Part shown: piece after piece, positions 27,140-36,293 of the stretch
Numbering within the stretch: the stretch's first letter is position 1
Layout: every line of letters starts with the position of its first letter
DNA from: Thalassomonas haliotis
GTDB taxonomy: Bacteria > Pseudomonadota > Gammaproteobacteria > Enterobacterales > Alteromonadaceae
Assembly: GCF_028657945.1 (NCBI RefSeq)
Contig: NZ_CP059693.1
Span: forward strand, 5,394,001-5,458,000
Direction of reading: 5' to 3'
DNA length: 64,000 bases
Translations under genes and position numbers: made by a program
The notes under the pieces: model-generated
Told to the model about the DNA's origin: nothing
What the model saw: only the letters and a program-made list of their open reading frames with translations
The model's database searches: none

Positions 27140-27326
27140 TAGTACTTCTCCTGGCAGATACCAGCACACGCTTTCAGTGCTGCCCCAGCCAAGAGGTCGG
27201 CAACACCTTCAGCGATAACTTTCATCTGCAATTTCCATTATCCAGCGTTGACGGTATAAACGGCCATTCAGACAGCCCGGGAAGGCAGCAGGCCACTCCG
27301 CCATAACATCACCATTTTTCTCTCTG

Positions 27327-28589
27327 TCAGGCCTGCTTTAATACTTTACCCTGAATATCAGCCGGGTTATCCGCCTGAAGGCCAGGATACGGCTGAGTTT
27401 GTTGTTTAGGGTTTGGACAGGGTTCAGGAGAAAGCCCGGCAAGAAATTGCTTTAAAAAAACCACCGCCTGCTGCAATAATTCAGGGGGCAACTGCCCGGG
27501 CTCTTTAATAAAACAGCCTTCGCCGATACTGCTCGGCAGCACCAGGTTGACGGCATTTCTATGCAGGCTGACCTCTTCGATGGAAGCAAGTAAGCTTTCC
27601 AGGGTACAGCAGTTTTCATCGTAAACCGGCAAGCCGGTTTTTACTAACAAGGCCAAGGCACGAACACATAACCCCTCCGACAAGTATCCCATTAGATGCG
27701 ACAGGCAACAGGATAACGCCATATCCATAGCCACAGCTTCGCCGTGCAGATGTTGGTGATCGGAATGGGTTTCAAACCGCATGCTAAAGGTATGGCCAAA
27801 GTCCACCAGGCGCTCAAGTTCGATTTCCAATAAATTCGGCTGCAGCTCCTCAATCATGCGCAGCATCGCCCTGACGAAAATATCATAATCCATATCCCGG
27901 ATATCCCGGCTTTCGCCGCCGGCATAAAAGGCTTCGATTTGCTCAAAGATATCGGCATCACACACCAGGCCCATCTTGATCACTTCCGCCATACCGCATC
28001 TGAGTTCCCGCGCCGACAAGGTATCGAGAAACTGTTTGTCGTTGATGGTGGCATAAGCCGGGTAATAGGTTCCGAGCATATTTTTTGACTGCTGGAAATT
28101 AATGCCGGTTTTTACCCCGACCGCAACATCCACCTGGCCTACCAGGGTGGTGGGTATCTTAATAAAGCGGGTGCCGCGCCGGTACATGGAGGCGGCAAAA
28201 CCCACCATGTCCAGGACAATGCCGCCGCCGATGGCAACAAAACAGCCGTCGCGGTCAAGGCCGAATGCCTTGGCCTCGGCGGAGATCGCCAGCACGCTGT
28301 CCATGGTTTTATTCAGTTCCGTCGACGGGGTCACGCTCAGGTGATATTGCCCGGGCGCCAGATGGCACTGCATATAAGCTGAAATCTTATCGCCGTAGAG
28401 TTCATACACGGTCGGGCTGATGACAAACAGGGTTTTCTTATTACCAAGCAATTGTTTTAACAATAAATCATCCGGCTCAAAGATACCCGCCCGGTTAATA
28501 ATACTGTAACCAAAATCCGCCAGGGCACTGACGGTGAGTTCACTTTTTTTCGCCCGGGTACCACCGGCAACGATTTGAATATGCGACAT
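27327..28589 (-). CDS. Sugar phosphate cyclase of the 2-epi-5-epi-valiolone synthase (EEVS) type
   Basis: This 420-residue protein belongs to the dehydroquinate-synthase fold. The NAD-binding AIGGGIVLDMVG is at 119-130. Zinc-ligand positions are Glu202 (GMAEVIKMG), His266 (VDFGHTFS) and His282 (LHGEAVAMDMALS). The segments YRRGTRFIKIPTTLVGQVDVAVGVKTG, KNMLGTYYPA and NLVLPSSIGEG follow the pattern of EEVS enzymes (AcbC, ValA) rather than AroB. EEVS cyclises sedoheptulose 7-phosphate to 2-epi-5-epi-valiolone, the entry to C7N aminocyclitols. AAGGAAAG precedes the ATG. The C-terminal ~35 residues are a Pro/Gln-rich tail. The exact product (EEVS versus a related valiolone) needs assay or phylogeny. 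Confidence 0.82.
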   Translation of the reverse strand: MSHIQIVAGGTRAKKSELTVSALADFGYSIINRAGIFEPDDLLLKQLLGNKKTLFVISPTVYELYGDKISAYMQCHLAPGQYHLSVTPSTELNKTMDSVLAISAEAKAFGLDRDGCFVAIGGGIVLDMVGFAASMYRRGTRFIKIPTTLVGQVDVAVGVKTGINFQQSKNMLGTYYPAYATINDKQFLDTLSARELRCGMAEVIKMGLVCDADIFEQIEAFYAGGESRDIRDMDYDIFVRAMLRMIEELQPNLLEIELERLVDFGHTFSMRFETHSDHQHLHGEAVAMDMALSCCLSHLMGYLSEGLCVRALALLVKTGLPVYDENCCTLESLLASIEEVSLHRNAVNLVLPSSIGEGCFIKEPGQLPPELLQQAVVFLKQFLAGLSPEPCPNPKQQTQPYPGLQADNPADIQGKVLKQA

Positions 28590-28610
28590 AATCTTTCCTT
28601 ACTGCTATCT

Positions 28611-28680
28611 GCTTTGTCTAAACGGCTTTGCTTTATCTAAACGGCCTTCACTTGACGGCCTTACACCTGACGGCTTAGTC
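28611..28680. repeat. Short imperfect direct repeats between the PhyH and cyclase genes
   Basis: Two 18-nt units (GCTTTGTCTAAACGGCTT and GCTTTATCTAAACGGCCT) are followed by two shorter units sharing ACGGC(C/T)TT. They occupy the 115-nt gap, the only sizeable gap between biosynthetic genes of the operon. Confidence 0.6.
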
Positions 28681-28704
28681 CAACAACTTGTCCAAGCGCT
28701 AAGG

Positions 28705-29406
28705 TTAACCGGCATAGTTAACCTGACCGTTGCGGTAAACTCCTATCTGGGTGTCTTCAGGCGCCACTTCACTGGATTGAAACCTGAGATTTATCGATAC
28801 CCGATCGCGACCGGAATGATTGTGACTGACCTTGTGAAATAACAAACAATCGCCAATGATCAGATCTCCCGCCTTAGGCGCCAGCAACAACTGGCCCGGC
28901 AAGGGGTCATGAGGGTTCCCCACAGGCAAACGCCCCTGTACATGGCTGCCGGGCACATAATGCAGCGCGCCGCTTTCTTCAGTAACATCAAAGGGATAAA
29001 TTAAAAAGTTAAATATTTTCCCCGCTGGTACCTGTTCGAAATGCACATCCTGATGCCAGGGGATCGCCTGTCCTTCCCCGGCTTTATGATGCTGTACCAG
29101 GCTCTGCTTCAACTTGCTGCCCTCAGGCAACACCCTGTCGAGTATTGCCCGGATCAGTACATTGTCCGGCAGGGCGTTTAAAGCGGGAAATGCCGCCAGC
29201 TGGTCGACAAAACAATAACTGGTGGACTGGTATTTTTGGAAAAAATGCTCGGAACCTTTGCGCTCCACCATCTTAGATTCATCCTCAAGCAGCTGATTCA
29301 GCTGTGACTGGATGGCACTAAGTTGCTCTCCCTTGAAAAATGAAGGGATATGTAAAACCCCGTTTTTGATCAGGCTGTTTTTATCGAATATAAAATTCAC
29401 ACTCAT
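28705..29406 (-). CDS. PhyH-family Fe(II)/2-oxoglutarate dioxygenase
   Basis: This 233-residue protein has the phytanoyl-CoA dioxygenase fold with the iron ligands His118-x-Asp120 (PWHQDVHF), a distal His (191 or 195 in LFHKVSHNHSG) and the 2-oxoglutarate Arg in DRVSINLRF. It is cytosolic and would hydroxylate, desaturate or epimerise a pathway intermediate. In validamycin biosynthesis the dioxygenase VldW hydroxylates validamycin A, so a tailoring role on a cyclitol is plausible. It begins 4 nt after the GH4-like gene and is therefore translationally linked. Confidence 0.85.
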   Translation of the reverse strand: MSVNFIFDKNSLIKNGVLHIPSFFKGEQLSAIQSQLNQLLEDESKMVERKGSEHFFQKYQSTSYCFVDQLAAFPALNALPDNVLIRAILDRVLPEGSKLKQSLVQHHKAGEGQAIPWHQDVHFEQVPAGKIFNFLIYPFDVTEESGALHYVPGSHVQGRLPVGNPHDPLPGQLLLAPKAGDLIIGDCLLFHKVSHNHSGRDRVSINLRFQSSEVAPEDTQIGVYRNGQVNYAG

Positions 29407-29410
29407 GGAT

Positions 29411-30685
29411 TTATTCCTTTAACGTACTGACAGGTTGAAAAATAGAATGAATAAGCGGGTCTTCACCGCACAAGGCGGCAAAATAATCCAAGATCTTGTG
29501 CAGATCCTGGATCATCGGATTGTGAAGACAAGCACCGATAATCTTGGCTTTGTCGCGGCTTAAGATGCCGGTTAATAACTGCTGCTCAGATAACTTCATT
29601 ACCTTGATCAGGGCATATTCCCGGCTTTGCAGCAGCTGCTCCGGCAATTGTTGCGGCTCGATAAAGTCAAAGTTTTCCCGGCAACTGCCCTCCATGACGC
29701 AAGGTTCCTGCCCGCCGGTCACGGCATTTTTTGCCGGGACATTGGCGATCACGGCTTCCCTGCTTTGCCCCAATAAACGGGCAAATAAAGGGCTCACCAC
29801 CAGGTTAAACCAGTCACAATTGCGCCGGTTGAGCACAGAAAAATAGGCCGAAAGCTCTCTTTCCCCGCGGTTTAGCAAGCCATCCATCTCCTGTTCAAAC
29901 GCCAGCAGGTGTGCGGCGCGGTTAGTCGCCGCCTGCTGTTCTTTTACCAGCTGACCGCGCTCGTAGACAAAACGCCATGAAACATTAAGCAAATGATTAA
30001 CATAGCCATTGCAGGCAGGCTTAAAGGCAAGGTTGGCGGCTAACACCTCCGGCAGCAACTCACGCCCCTGGTGTTTAACCGAGTGGATCACACCAAAATG
30101 ATTCAGACCATAATAAGCTAGGTCCAGGGACGACGGCGGCAATGCCAGTGCCCGGGCGATCTCGACTTTCATCACCTCGGGATAATCGCAGATACCGATC
30201 GCCGGCAACTGGTAATACTGCACCATATACTGGGTAAGGATGGAGCAGGGATTGGTAAAATTTACCAGCTTATAGGGCTTGGCCTTTTTCCGGATCACTT
30301 CCAGGTAGGGGGTCATACCTTCGATGGCGCGAATGGCATTGCTGGCCCCGACTATGCCTATGGTTTCATCGGCAGGCAAATCATAGGCCAGAGCCAGTTT
30401 TTCATCGCGATCCCGGCTCGACATACCGCCAAAACGGATCTGGTTGAAAATAAAGCCGTAACGGCTGTCGAGACAGGTTTCGATATCCAGGCTGATATCG
30501 ACATCACAAATTCCTGCCAGCAGATCATTACCCAGCTCGGCAATAAGCTCAAGCCGCGCCCGGTTTCGACCGAACAAGGTGATACGGGAAAAGCCTTGCG
30601 CCACTGCCTGTGATTTCAACGACTCAAGCAACAACAAGGTATAATAGCTGCTGCCGCCAAGAATAAATAACCCGGGTTTAGCCAT
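29411..30685 (-). CDS. GH4-family NAD-dependent enzyme, possible cyclitol oxidoreductase
   Basis: This 424-residue protein starts with a Rossmann motif (LFILGGSSYYTLLLL) and keeps GH4 landmarks: NFTNPCS (143-148), the Mn ligands Cys166 (GICDYP) and His196 (YGLNHFGV). GH4 enzymes cleave glycosides by transient oxidation at C3, using NAD and Mn. The CDYP loop replaces the usual CN(V/I)P or CHG loop of phospho-glucosidases, so the substrate differs. In this cluster, which lacks obvious AcbL/AcbN-type dehydrogenases, it may supply the redox or epimerisation step on a cyclitol. It overlaps the ROK gene by 8 nt. Confidence 0.75.
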   Translation of the reverse strand: MAKPGLFILGGSSYYTLLLLESLKSQAVAQGFSRITLFGRNRARLELIAELGNDLLAGICDVDISLDIETCLDSRYGFIFNQIRFGGMSSRDRDEKLALAYDLPADETIGIVGASNAIRAIEGMTPYLEVIRKKAKPYKLVNFTNPCSILTQYMVQYYQLPAIGICDYPEVMKVEIARALALPPSSLDLAYYGLNHFGVIHSVKHQGRELLPEVLAANLAFKPACNGYVNHLLNVSWRFVYERGQLVKEQQAATNRAAHLLAFEQEMDGLLNRGERELSAYFSVLNRRNCDWFNLVVSPLFARLLGQSREAVIANVPAKNAVTGGQEPCVMEGSCRENFDFIEPQQLPEQLLQSREYALIKVMKLSEQQLLTGILSRDKAKIIGACLHNPMIQDLHKILDYFAALCGEDPLIHSIFQPVSTLKE

Positions 30686-31703
30686 GCTGCCTGCCTCCGC
30701 TCAAATAATATCCCAGGCCCAGTAAACTGTGATCATCGTCACTGGCCCCCAAACGGCACATACTTTCAATGTCTTCACCACCAAGGCCAAGCCAGGAAAA
30801 CTGACGCACGACCCGCTTCAGGCTTTCCAGGTAAACCAGGCCGACAGCGCAGCAAAAACCACCGATAAAAATAAAACGTTTGATGCCGATACTGTGATAA
30901 AGATGACTCATGGCCTGCACCAGATAATGCTGGCTGCGGCTTAATACCTGATGGCAAAATTCATCTCCCTGATGCAGGGCGGACACTAGTTTGCGGGTAT
31001 CTATCCGGTCGATATCGCCGCCGCATAATCTTGCCAGTGCGGAGCTGCTAAACTGCGCCGGGGCCTTTGATGCCATATGCCGGCCCAACTGCTCAATACC
31101 CCGCCCGGAAGCCAGGGCGCCGAGATGGCCATAACCGCCGCAATCGCAGCGCAGGGCGTATTCGTCGAAGGCCAGCTGGCAATGGCCGAGCTCTCCCCCC
31201 TGGCCCTGGTCATTAAGCAAGACTTTGCCCCCGGAAAAGACCTTATTGCCGACCCCGGAAGAGATGGTAAACAGGCAAAAGTCATTGCCGCTGGTATTTT
31301 CATGGCTGCCATGGTCGGCATAACGCCAAACCGCGGCGCTGATATCATTCATCAGCACCACATGACGCCGGAACAAATTTTTACAGTCGTCAAGAAAGTC
31401 CACTTGGCGGAGTTCTTCTCCCCACAGGGTCGGCGCACAGCTGACAACACCCGACGGACTGACGGGGCCGGGAAAAGCGATGGCTAACGGACAATCCGGA
31501 TATTGGCTTAAATAAGGATGCAAACAGGCCTCAAGCTGGGATAAAAACGCCCGGTACAGCGCCTGTCCTTTTACCTGGCTCACGGCAAAGCTGCAGACCT
31601 TTTCACGCTTCACCTGCTTTAGCTGCCCCGGTTGACCTTGCTCCTGCTCAAACAGGGCGACACGAAGATTAGTGCCGCCGATATCGACCACTATCGCCTT
31701 CAT
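30678..31703 (-). CDS. ROK-family (glucokinase-like) kinase
   Basis: This 341-residue protein has the ATP-binding VVDIGGTNLRVALFE (5-19), the catalytic Asp120 (LMNDISAAVWRY), and the ROK zinc region GHCQL...CDCGGYGH. The usual CxCGxxGCxE motif is changed: the third Cys is His193 and the Glu is absent, which suggests altered metal or sugar contacts. ROK-type kinases phosphorylate cyclitols in known C7N pathways (for example ValC and AcbM). Cytosolic. The start overlaps the stop of the nucleotidyltransferase gene by 4 nt. Confidence 0.82.
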   Translation of the reverse strand: MKAIVVDIGGTNLRVALFEQEQGQPGQLKQVKREKVCSFAVSQVKGQALYRAFLSQLEACLHPYLSQYPDCPLAIAFPGPVSPSGVVSCAPTLWGEELRQVDFLDDCKNLFRRHVVLMNDISAAVWRYADHGSHENTSGNDFCLFTISSGVGNKVFSGGKVLLNDQGQGGELGHCQLAFDEYALRCDCGGYGHLGALASGRGIEQLGRHMASKAPAQFSSSALARLCGGDIDRIDTRKLVSALHQGDEFCHQVLSRSQHYLVQAMSHLYHSIGIKRFIFIGGFCCAVGLVYLESLKRVVRQFSWLGLGGEDIESMCRLGASDDDHSLLGLGYYLSGGRQHG

Positions 31704-32785
31704 AACTGGCCGTCCTTAGCAGAGGCAGGGGCAAAGGTTTCGCTCTGGTGCTCATTAACAAGGGCATTGCTCAGGTATGTGCCCGGGCTGAGTTTGGCTC
31801 CCGGTAGTAACACAGAATTTTCGATATGGCAGCCCTCGCCGATTTCCACTCCCGGATATAACAAAGAGTTGCTGGCGGTGAAGTTTTGTCCGGTATAAGT
31901 GGCTGGCATGATCACATTTTCAAAGCCCGGAGCATGGATACGCTGCATCTTATCGGCACCGCTCAGGGACAAGGGACTGTCGAGGCTTATCTGGTTTTGG
32001 ATCAACTTCAGGTGCCCCAGGTAGTATCGCTCTGTGGTGCCGATATCTTCCCAATAATCTTCAAAGGCATAACCTTTGATCTTTTCGCCGTTTGCCAGCA
32101 TGGCCGGGATCAGGTCATGGCTGATATCAAACGACCAGTCGCTTTGCTGCAGCTGAGATAGATAGTCGTACATCACGGCTTTATTAAAGATACATACCGC
32201 GGTAAACACCATATCCGAAGTGGGGTTAGCCGGTTTCTCAATAAATTCACTGAGATTGTTATCGCCGTCGAAGGCCACCATGCCAAAGAGTTTGACAAAC
32301 TGGCGCGGAATACGCTGGTAACCTAAGGTCAGGGCGGCGCCGCTTTCCTGGTGCTGACGGTACATGTCCCGGTAATCGAAGTTATAAATATGATCCGAAT
32401 GCAGGATCAGCACATCTTCCACCTGCATTTTATCTATATAGGGGCGGTTTTTAATTAACGCATCCGCTGTGCCTTTTTCTTCTTCGCGCTTAACCCTGGC
32501 ATACACCTGCTCCGGCGCCTGATGGTGCAGCTCGTTATAACAGCCAAAGTGCAGCCGCAGTTTATCGCACCAGTTTTCCAGCAGGTACCTGTGGATTTGC
32601 CGCTCTTCATGCTTGGACATCAGCAGCACTTCTTTAACACCTGAGTTCAGGCAATTACGCAAACTGAAATCTATCATCCGGCCACTGCCGCCATAAGGCA
32701 CTAAAGGTTTGGGCATATCCCGGGTCAGGCTTTTTAAACGCGACCCCAGGCCGCCGGCAAGCAATACCGCCATTAATCCTTTCAT
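31700..32785 (-). CDS. GlgC-like sugar/cyclitol-1-phosphate nucleotidyltransferase
   Basis: This 361-residue protein has the nucleotidyltransferase signature LLAGGLGSRLKSLTRDMPKP followed by LVPYGGSGRMIDF, the ILHSDHIYNFDY metal site, and a C-terminal left-handed beta-helix (VIMPATYTGQNFTASNSLLYPGVEIGEGC). It resembles ADP-glucose pyrophosphorylase but is shorter than E. coli GlgC (431 aa). In acarbose and validamycin pathways such enzymes (AcbR, ValB) make NDP-activated cyclitols. It would use a 1-phosphate made by the neighbouring kinases and feed the next-door glycosyltransferase, whose stop overlaps its start by 4 nt. Confidence 0.85.
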   Translation of the reverse strand: MKGLMAVLLAGGLGSRLKSLTRDMPKPLVPYGGSGRMIDFSLRNCLNSGVKEVLLMSKHEERQIHRYLLENWCDKLRLHFGCYNELHHQAPEQVYARVKREEEKGTADALIKNRPYIDKMQVEDVLILHSDHIYNFDYRDMYRQHQESGAALTLGYQRIPRQFVKLFGMVAFDGDNNLSEFIEKPANPTSDMVFTAVCIFNKAVMYDYLSQLQQSDWSFDISHDLIPAMLANGEKIKGYAFEDYWEDIGTTERYYLGHLKLIQNQISLDSPLSLSGADKMQRIHAPGFENVIMPATYTGQNFTASNSLLYPGVEIGEGCHIENSVLLPGAKLSPGTYLSNALVNEHQSETFAPASAKDGQL

Positions 32786-34758
32786 TCTTGTTCCCCCGCT
32801 TCAAAACCATCCCAAAACTGATCGCCGTTACTCAGGGTAACCAATAAAAACAGCGAGCTAATTTCGCTGGAAAAGTCGCCGGAAAGTTCACCGACAAATT
32901 CGCCTTGGATACCGGCTTCGGTTTCTTTTCTTACCAGTTCACAAGCTTGGTACTTCCCCTGCTGCTTGCTAAAAACAGCTACCGACGCCGCCTCGGCCAG
33001 GCGGTATTCAACCCGATCGCCGGAGACAGTCAATACCGGGCCAGTGCTGATATCCCCGGCCCGGTTACTCCGGCGCCAATCCAGCAAATGACCGCTGGCA
33101 AGTGCCTGGCTATGCCAGCTGTTTCGGCTCCCGGCCTCTGTTTCTGTCAGCTTATTTGTGTGCAGCCCGGGTAAGGCGTTAATGGCCTCAAGATGGGCTT
33201 TGGCGGCATTTTCCCAGCTGAATTTCAAGGCATGGCTGCGGGCATAAGCGGACTTTTCCCGGTAAAGGTCCGGCTGCTGATACAGTTCAAGCGCCTGTCT
33301 TAAGGCAAAGGAAAGAGAGTCTACCAGTTGCGGATCTTCTTCCTTAAAAGATCTGTGGACAGCAAAACCTGTGCTTTGTCCCAAGCCGGAGAATTTTTCG
33401 CTGTGGTGCCAATGTTTCATACCGAGCTGCTCGGAGGCTATCGGCACACAGCCCGCCAGCATAGCCTCGCCCACGGCAATTAAAAAGGTGTCCATCTCAA
33501 ACTTGGACGGGAACAGGGCAAAATCGGCGGCAGCGGCCATGGCCATCAACTCGGCTTCTTCCGTCATTTGCCATTTCAGCACTACCTTGTCGGGGAAAGC
33601 CGCAGCCAGTTGGTGGAAGCGTTCATCGGCGATGCCGGTACCGGACACGCAGCGTAGGATAAAGTTACCCGGCAAGCCGGCATTAAGAAAGGCTGCTATC
33701 GCCAGGATCATTTCCACCTGGCCTTTATGGTTGGGAGCGTAGCGGGCATTATGGAAAAAGGTCGGCAGCGCCGGATCCAGGCCCAGCGAACCAAGCAGGC
33801 TGTCGCGGTCAAATTGGCCAAAGTCTGCCGTTAACCAGCTGTCGGACAGGGCGCAGCCGCCGACAAAAAACTTATCGCCGTGCTCCTGTACCAGCTCGCT
33901 GATGCGCAGTTGCCGGTACAAGGCGCGAAAGGCAGTGCCGGAAAAGCGGCTGTAAAACTCCAGGTGGCCTTCGGATAAAAAATCCACCAGGTCGCTGTAT
34001 AACAGACATAAGGCAAACAGGTTGACGTAATTATCCGGATAGGGATAGTTCAAATGGGTCACCGGCAAATAGTCCAGCAGGCATTGGGTAAACTCGCTTG
34101 CCGCCAGCTCGTCGGCTAAACCGTCAAGTGTCGGCTGGATATCCAGCTGCTGAAATAAACCTTTTACTTCCGGTAGATACACTTTTTTATTAACCGGCAT
34201 ATTACTTTGTACCGTACTGATCACCTGCTTGTCGCTGTCCCGGTGAAACGCCGCCGGGATCAAATATTGGTAATAAGGCTCATGGGCATGTATGGTCAGC
34301 GCCTCGCCGGCAAACCAGTGGCGGATAAAATGGATCACCTCCGCCTGGAAAACCAGGGGTTTAAAAAAGCCCAGCTCTTTGCCTTTGCTGCTATAAGGCG
34401 GATAGTAAGTATCGGGATAGAGGTCAAGGATCTCATTGGATAGAATAAAAATACTGATCCCCTCCTTATCCAGGCGATAGGCCTTAGTGGTGAGGGGGAT
34501 TTTGATCTTCTCTTTATTGCCCCAAATCTCGGGATCGGCATCGATTTCCATCTGCCAGCGGCGGCAATAGTCCAGCTCCACCAGGTTATGCTGCTCGGTT
34601 AAATATTGTTGTTGGCCATGCATGGCGGTCAGTATCGACACCTGCTCGCCCCGGTCCATCATCGCCTTGGATAAATTCCAGGTGTAGACGGAAATCCCCC
34701 CTTTGATCAACTGATAGTCGTAACCACCACATTCCAGGTAAACTTCTAGTATTTTCAT
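32782..34758 (-). CDS. Glycogen-synthase-like (GT4/GT5) glycosyltransferase
   Basis: This 658-residue GT-B enzyme has an N-terminal acceptor domain starting CGGYDYQLIKGGISVYTWN (the KxGG-type loop) and a C-terminal nucleotide-sugar domain with FPSKFEMDTFLIAVGEAML, i.e. the Ex7E motif. A C-terminal ~110 residues after the GT domain is a beta-rich extension of unknown role. It is cytosolic. It may join an NDP-cyclitol to a sugar or to an aminocyclitol; in validamycin this C-N coupling is done by the pseudo-glycosyltransferase ValL, of another GT family. It overlaps both neighbours by 4 nt. Confidence 0.8.
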   Translation of the reverse strand: MKILEVYLECGGYDYQLIKGGISVYTWNLSKAMMDRGEQVSILTAMHGQQQYLTEQHNLVELDYCRRWQMEIDADPEIWGNKEKIKIPLTTKAYRLDKEGISIFILSNEILDLYPDTYYPPYSSKGKELGFFKPLVFQAEVIHFIRHWFAGEALTIHAHEPYYQYLIPAAFHRDSDKQVISTVQSNMPVNKKVYLPEVKGLFQQLDIQPTLDGLADELAASEFTQCLLDYLPVTHLNYPYPDNYVNLFALCLLYSDLVDFLSEGHLEFYSRFSGTAFRALYRQLRISELVQEHGDKFFVGGCALSDSWLTADFGQFDRDSLLGSLGLDPALPTFFHNARYAPNHKGQVEMILAIAAFLNAGLPGNFILRCVSGTGIADERFHQLAAAFPDKVVLKWQMTEEAELMAMAAAADFALFPSKFEMDTFLIAVGEAMLAGCVPIASEQLGMKHWHHSEKFSGLGQSTGFAVHRSFKEEDPQLVDSLSFALRQALELYQQPDLYREKSAYARSHALKFSWENAAKAHLEAINALPGLHTNKLTETEAGSRNSWHSQALASGHLLDWRRSNRAGDISTGPVLTVSGDRVEYRLAEAASVAVFSKQQGKYQACELVRKETEAGIQGEFVGELSGDFSSEISSLFLLVTLSNGDQFWDGFEAGEQE

Positions 34759-36293
34759 GACGTTAATGTGTCCGTAAGTTTATTCAGATAATATAGGTCG
34801 CATAACTTGAAGAACTGGCGGCCATAGGCATAGTTGTAATCCAGCTCTTTGAGCAGACGGCTAAAATAAAAAAGTTGGTAAATTCTGTCTTCAAGCTGAT
34901 GGCCGCTATCCGATATCAGCTTGATCTGCTCGCGGTAGGCATCGAGCAAAAAGCTAAAAATTTCAACACTCCACGACTCCAGCAATGAAAATAACGCCGG
35001 GCAAGATCCCGCCAGCTGCTGTGGCTGTTGCAGCATTAAAGCGGCGATATCGCTATTGCTCTTAGCCAAATGGTTCGCCATCACATGGCTCACTTCATCA
35101 AAAGAAAAATACTCCAGCCCGCGGTGAAAACCCGCCAGATCCATTAACGATACCTGAGTGTTGAAAGCTTCATCTTCGCCATTGAGGCTGATCGGAGAAG
35201 GGTCGATAATTTGGCAGCTTTGCTGGCTTTCGTCGTTGATAAAAACATGCGCCAGGTGCAGGTCGCCGTGCACAATTGACACCGGCAAGCTAAGGTCAGC
35301 AGCGGCCCCGATAAGCCCAGCTTCATCAAACAAGTATTGAGCGCAGCTGTGCAGTTGCCTCAGCACCTTTTGCCGGCAGCTGATATCCAGCAGGGCATCT
35401 TGTTGCACCGCCCGGCAGATGCGCTGCCAGCAAGCCCGGCTTTGCTTAAGGTATGCCGACAAATCAAAAGCCTGTTTGCCGCTTTGTAACTGCTTGCGGT
35501 AAGCACCATTTAACCTGTGATGAAAACGCGCAATTTGTCCGCCGATTTGCCGGCACAGGGGCTTTAATGCCCGGATCTCCTGTTCGGCTGCAACGCCATC
35601 GCCCAACTCTTTCGCCATCACCTGGCGTATCGAACGGCTAAAGCACTTATGCACGGGTTCACCGGGTAAATAGCGGGTAAGCAGGCCTAAACACTCCCTT
35701 TCTCCCTGTCCCGGATGATATTCAATCACACCGGCCAGGGCCGGCATCACTTGTTGTCCCTGCAATGCCTTTGTTACCGCCACTTCATCCCGGTTGCTCT
35801 CAGTCATCAGGCGGTAACACTTAAGCACATAAGACTCTGTTTGCGTATCACACAATTGCAGACTGTTGCTTGAACCGGCGTCAAACGGCCTCACCCGGGT
35901 AATAATCTCCCTGAGGATCTTTCCCTGCAAGCAAACCTTGCCGCCATTTGCCGTGTTCAGACCCTTTTCACCCGCCAGTGTTAACTGCTCGATAAAACCG
36001 TTATGCTGCGAGGCATCCCGCAGCTTGTCATTGCAGCTGCTCACCACCAGCGAATAATAATGGCTATTGCCGACCCGGACTTTTAACCAATAAAGCTGTT
36101 CCTGAGAAGCCGACAGAAAAACTTGTCCATCACCAGGTGCTTGCTCGCAAATAAGCTCATTATTGCCAAGCAGCAGATAATCGAGGATCTCCAGCGAGAC
36201 GGATTCAAGATCATGCTGGGCAAACCAACGCTGTTCCCGCATTTGCGCCAGCAAAACTTCAGGGGCAAATAAAGGGGTCGATACTTGTGTCAT
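34755..36293 (-). CDS. Maltokinase/aminoglycoside phosphotransferase-like kinase
   Basis: This 512-residue protein has an N-terminal cap domain (1-135), an ATP-grasping lobe (SSNSLQLCD...YVLKCYRL, 141-162) and an APH catalytic lobe with VHGDLHLAHVF (His342, Asp344) and the metal-binding IIDPSP (Asp364). The cap plus SSNS/VLKxYR layout is that of maltokinases rather than of antibiotic-resistance APHs. It would make an anomeric phosphate of a sugar or cyclitol for the GlgC-like enzyme. The order maltokinase-like, GT, GlgC-like, ROK recalls a re-used glycogen/GlgE toolkit. It overlaps its neighbours by 4 nt. Confidence 0.78.
   Translation of the reverse strand: MTQVSTPLFAPEVLLAQMREQRWFAQHDLESVSLEILDYLLLGNNELICEQAPGDGQVFLSASQEQLYWLKVRVGNSHYYSLVVSSCNDKLRDASQHNGFIEQLTLAGEKGLNTANGGKVCLQGKILREIITRVRPFDAGSSNSLQLCDTQTESYVLKCYRLMTESNRDEVAVTKALQGQQVMPALAGVIEYHPGQGERECLGLLTRYLPGEPVHKCFSRSIRQVMAKELGDGVAAEQEIRALKPLCRQIGGQIARFHHRLNGAYRKQLQSGKQAFDLSAYLKQSRACWQRICRAVQQDALLDISCRQKVLRQLHSCAQYLFDEAGLIGAAADLSLPVSIVHGDLHLAHVFINDESQQSCQIIDPSPISLNGEDEAFNTQVSLMDLAGFHRGLEYFSFDEVSHVMANHLAKSNSDIAALMLQQPQQLAGSCPALFSLLESWSVEIFSFLLDAYREQIKLISDSGHQLEDRIYQLFYFSRLLKELDYNYAYGRQFFKLCDLYYLNKLTDTLTS

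Noticed and set aside
27327-28589. 3-dehydroquinate synthase (aroB) as the call for the cyclase
   Set aside because: The KIPTTLVGQVDVAVGVKTG and DFGHTFS/HGEAVAMDMALS pattern and cluster context fit EEVS-type cyclases better, and no shikimate neighbours are present.
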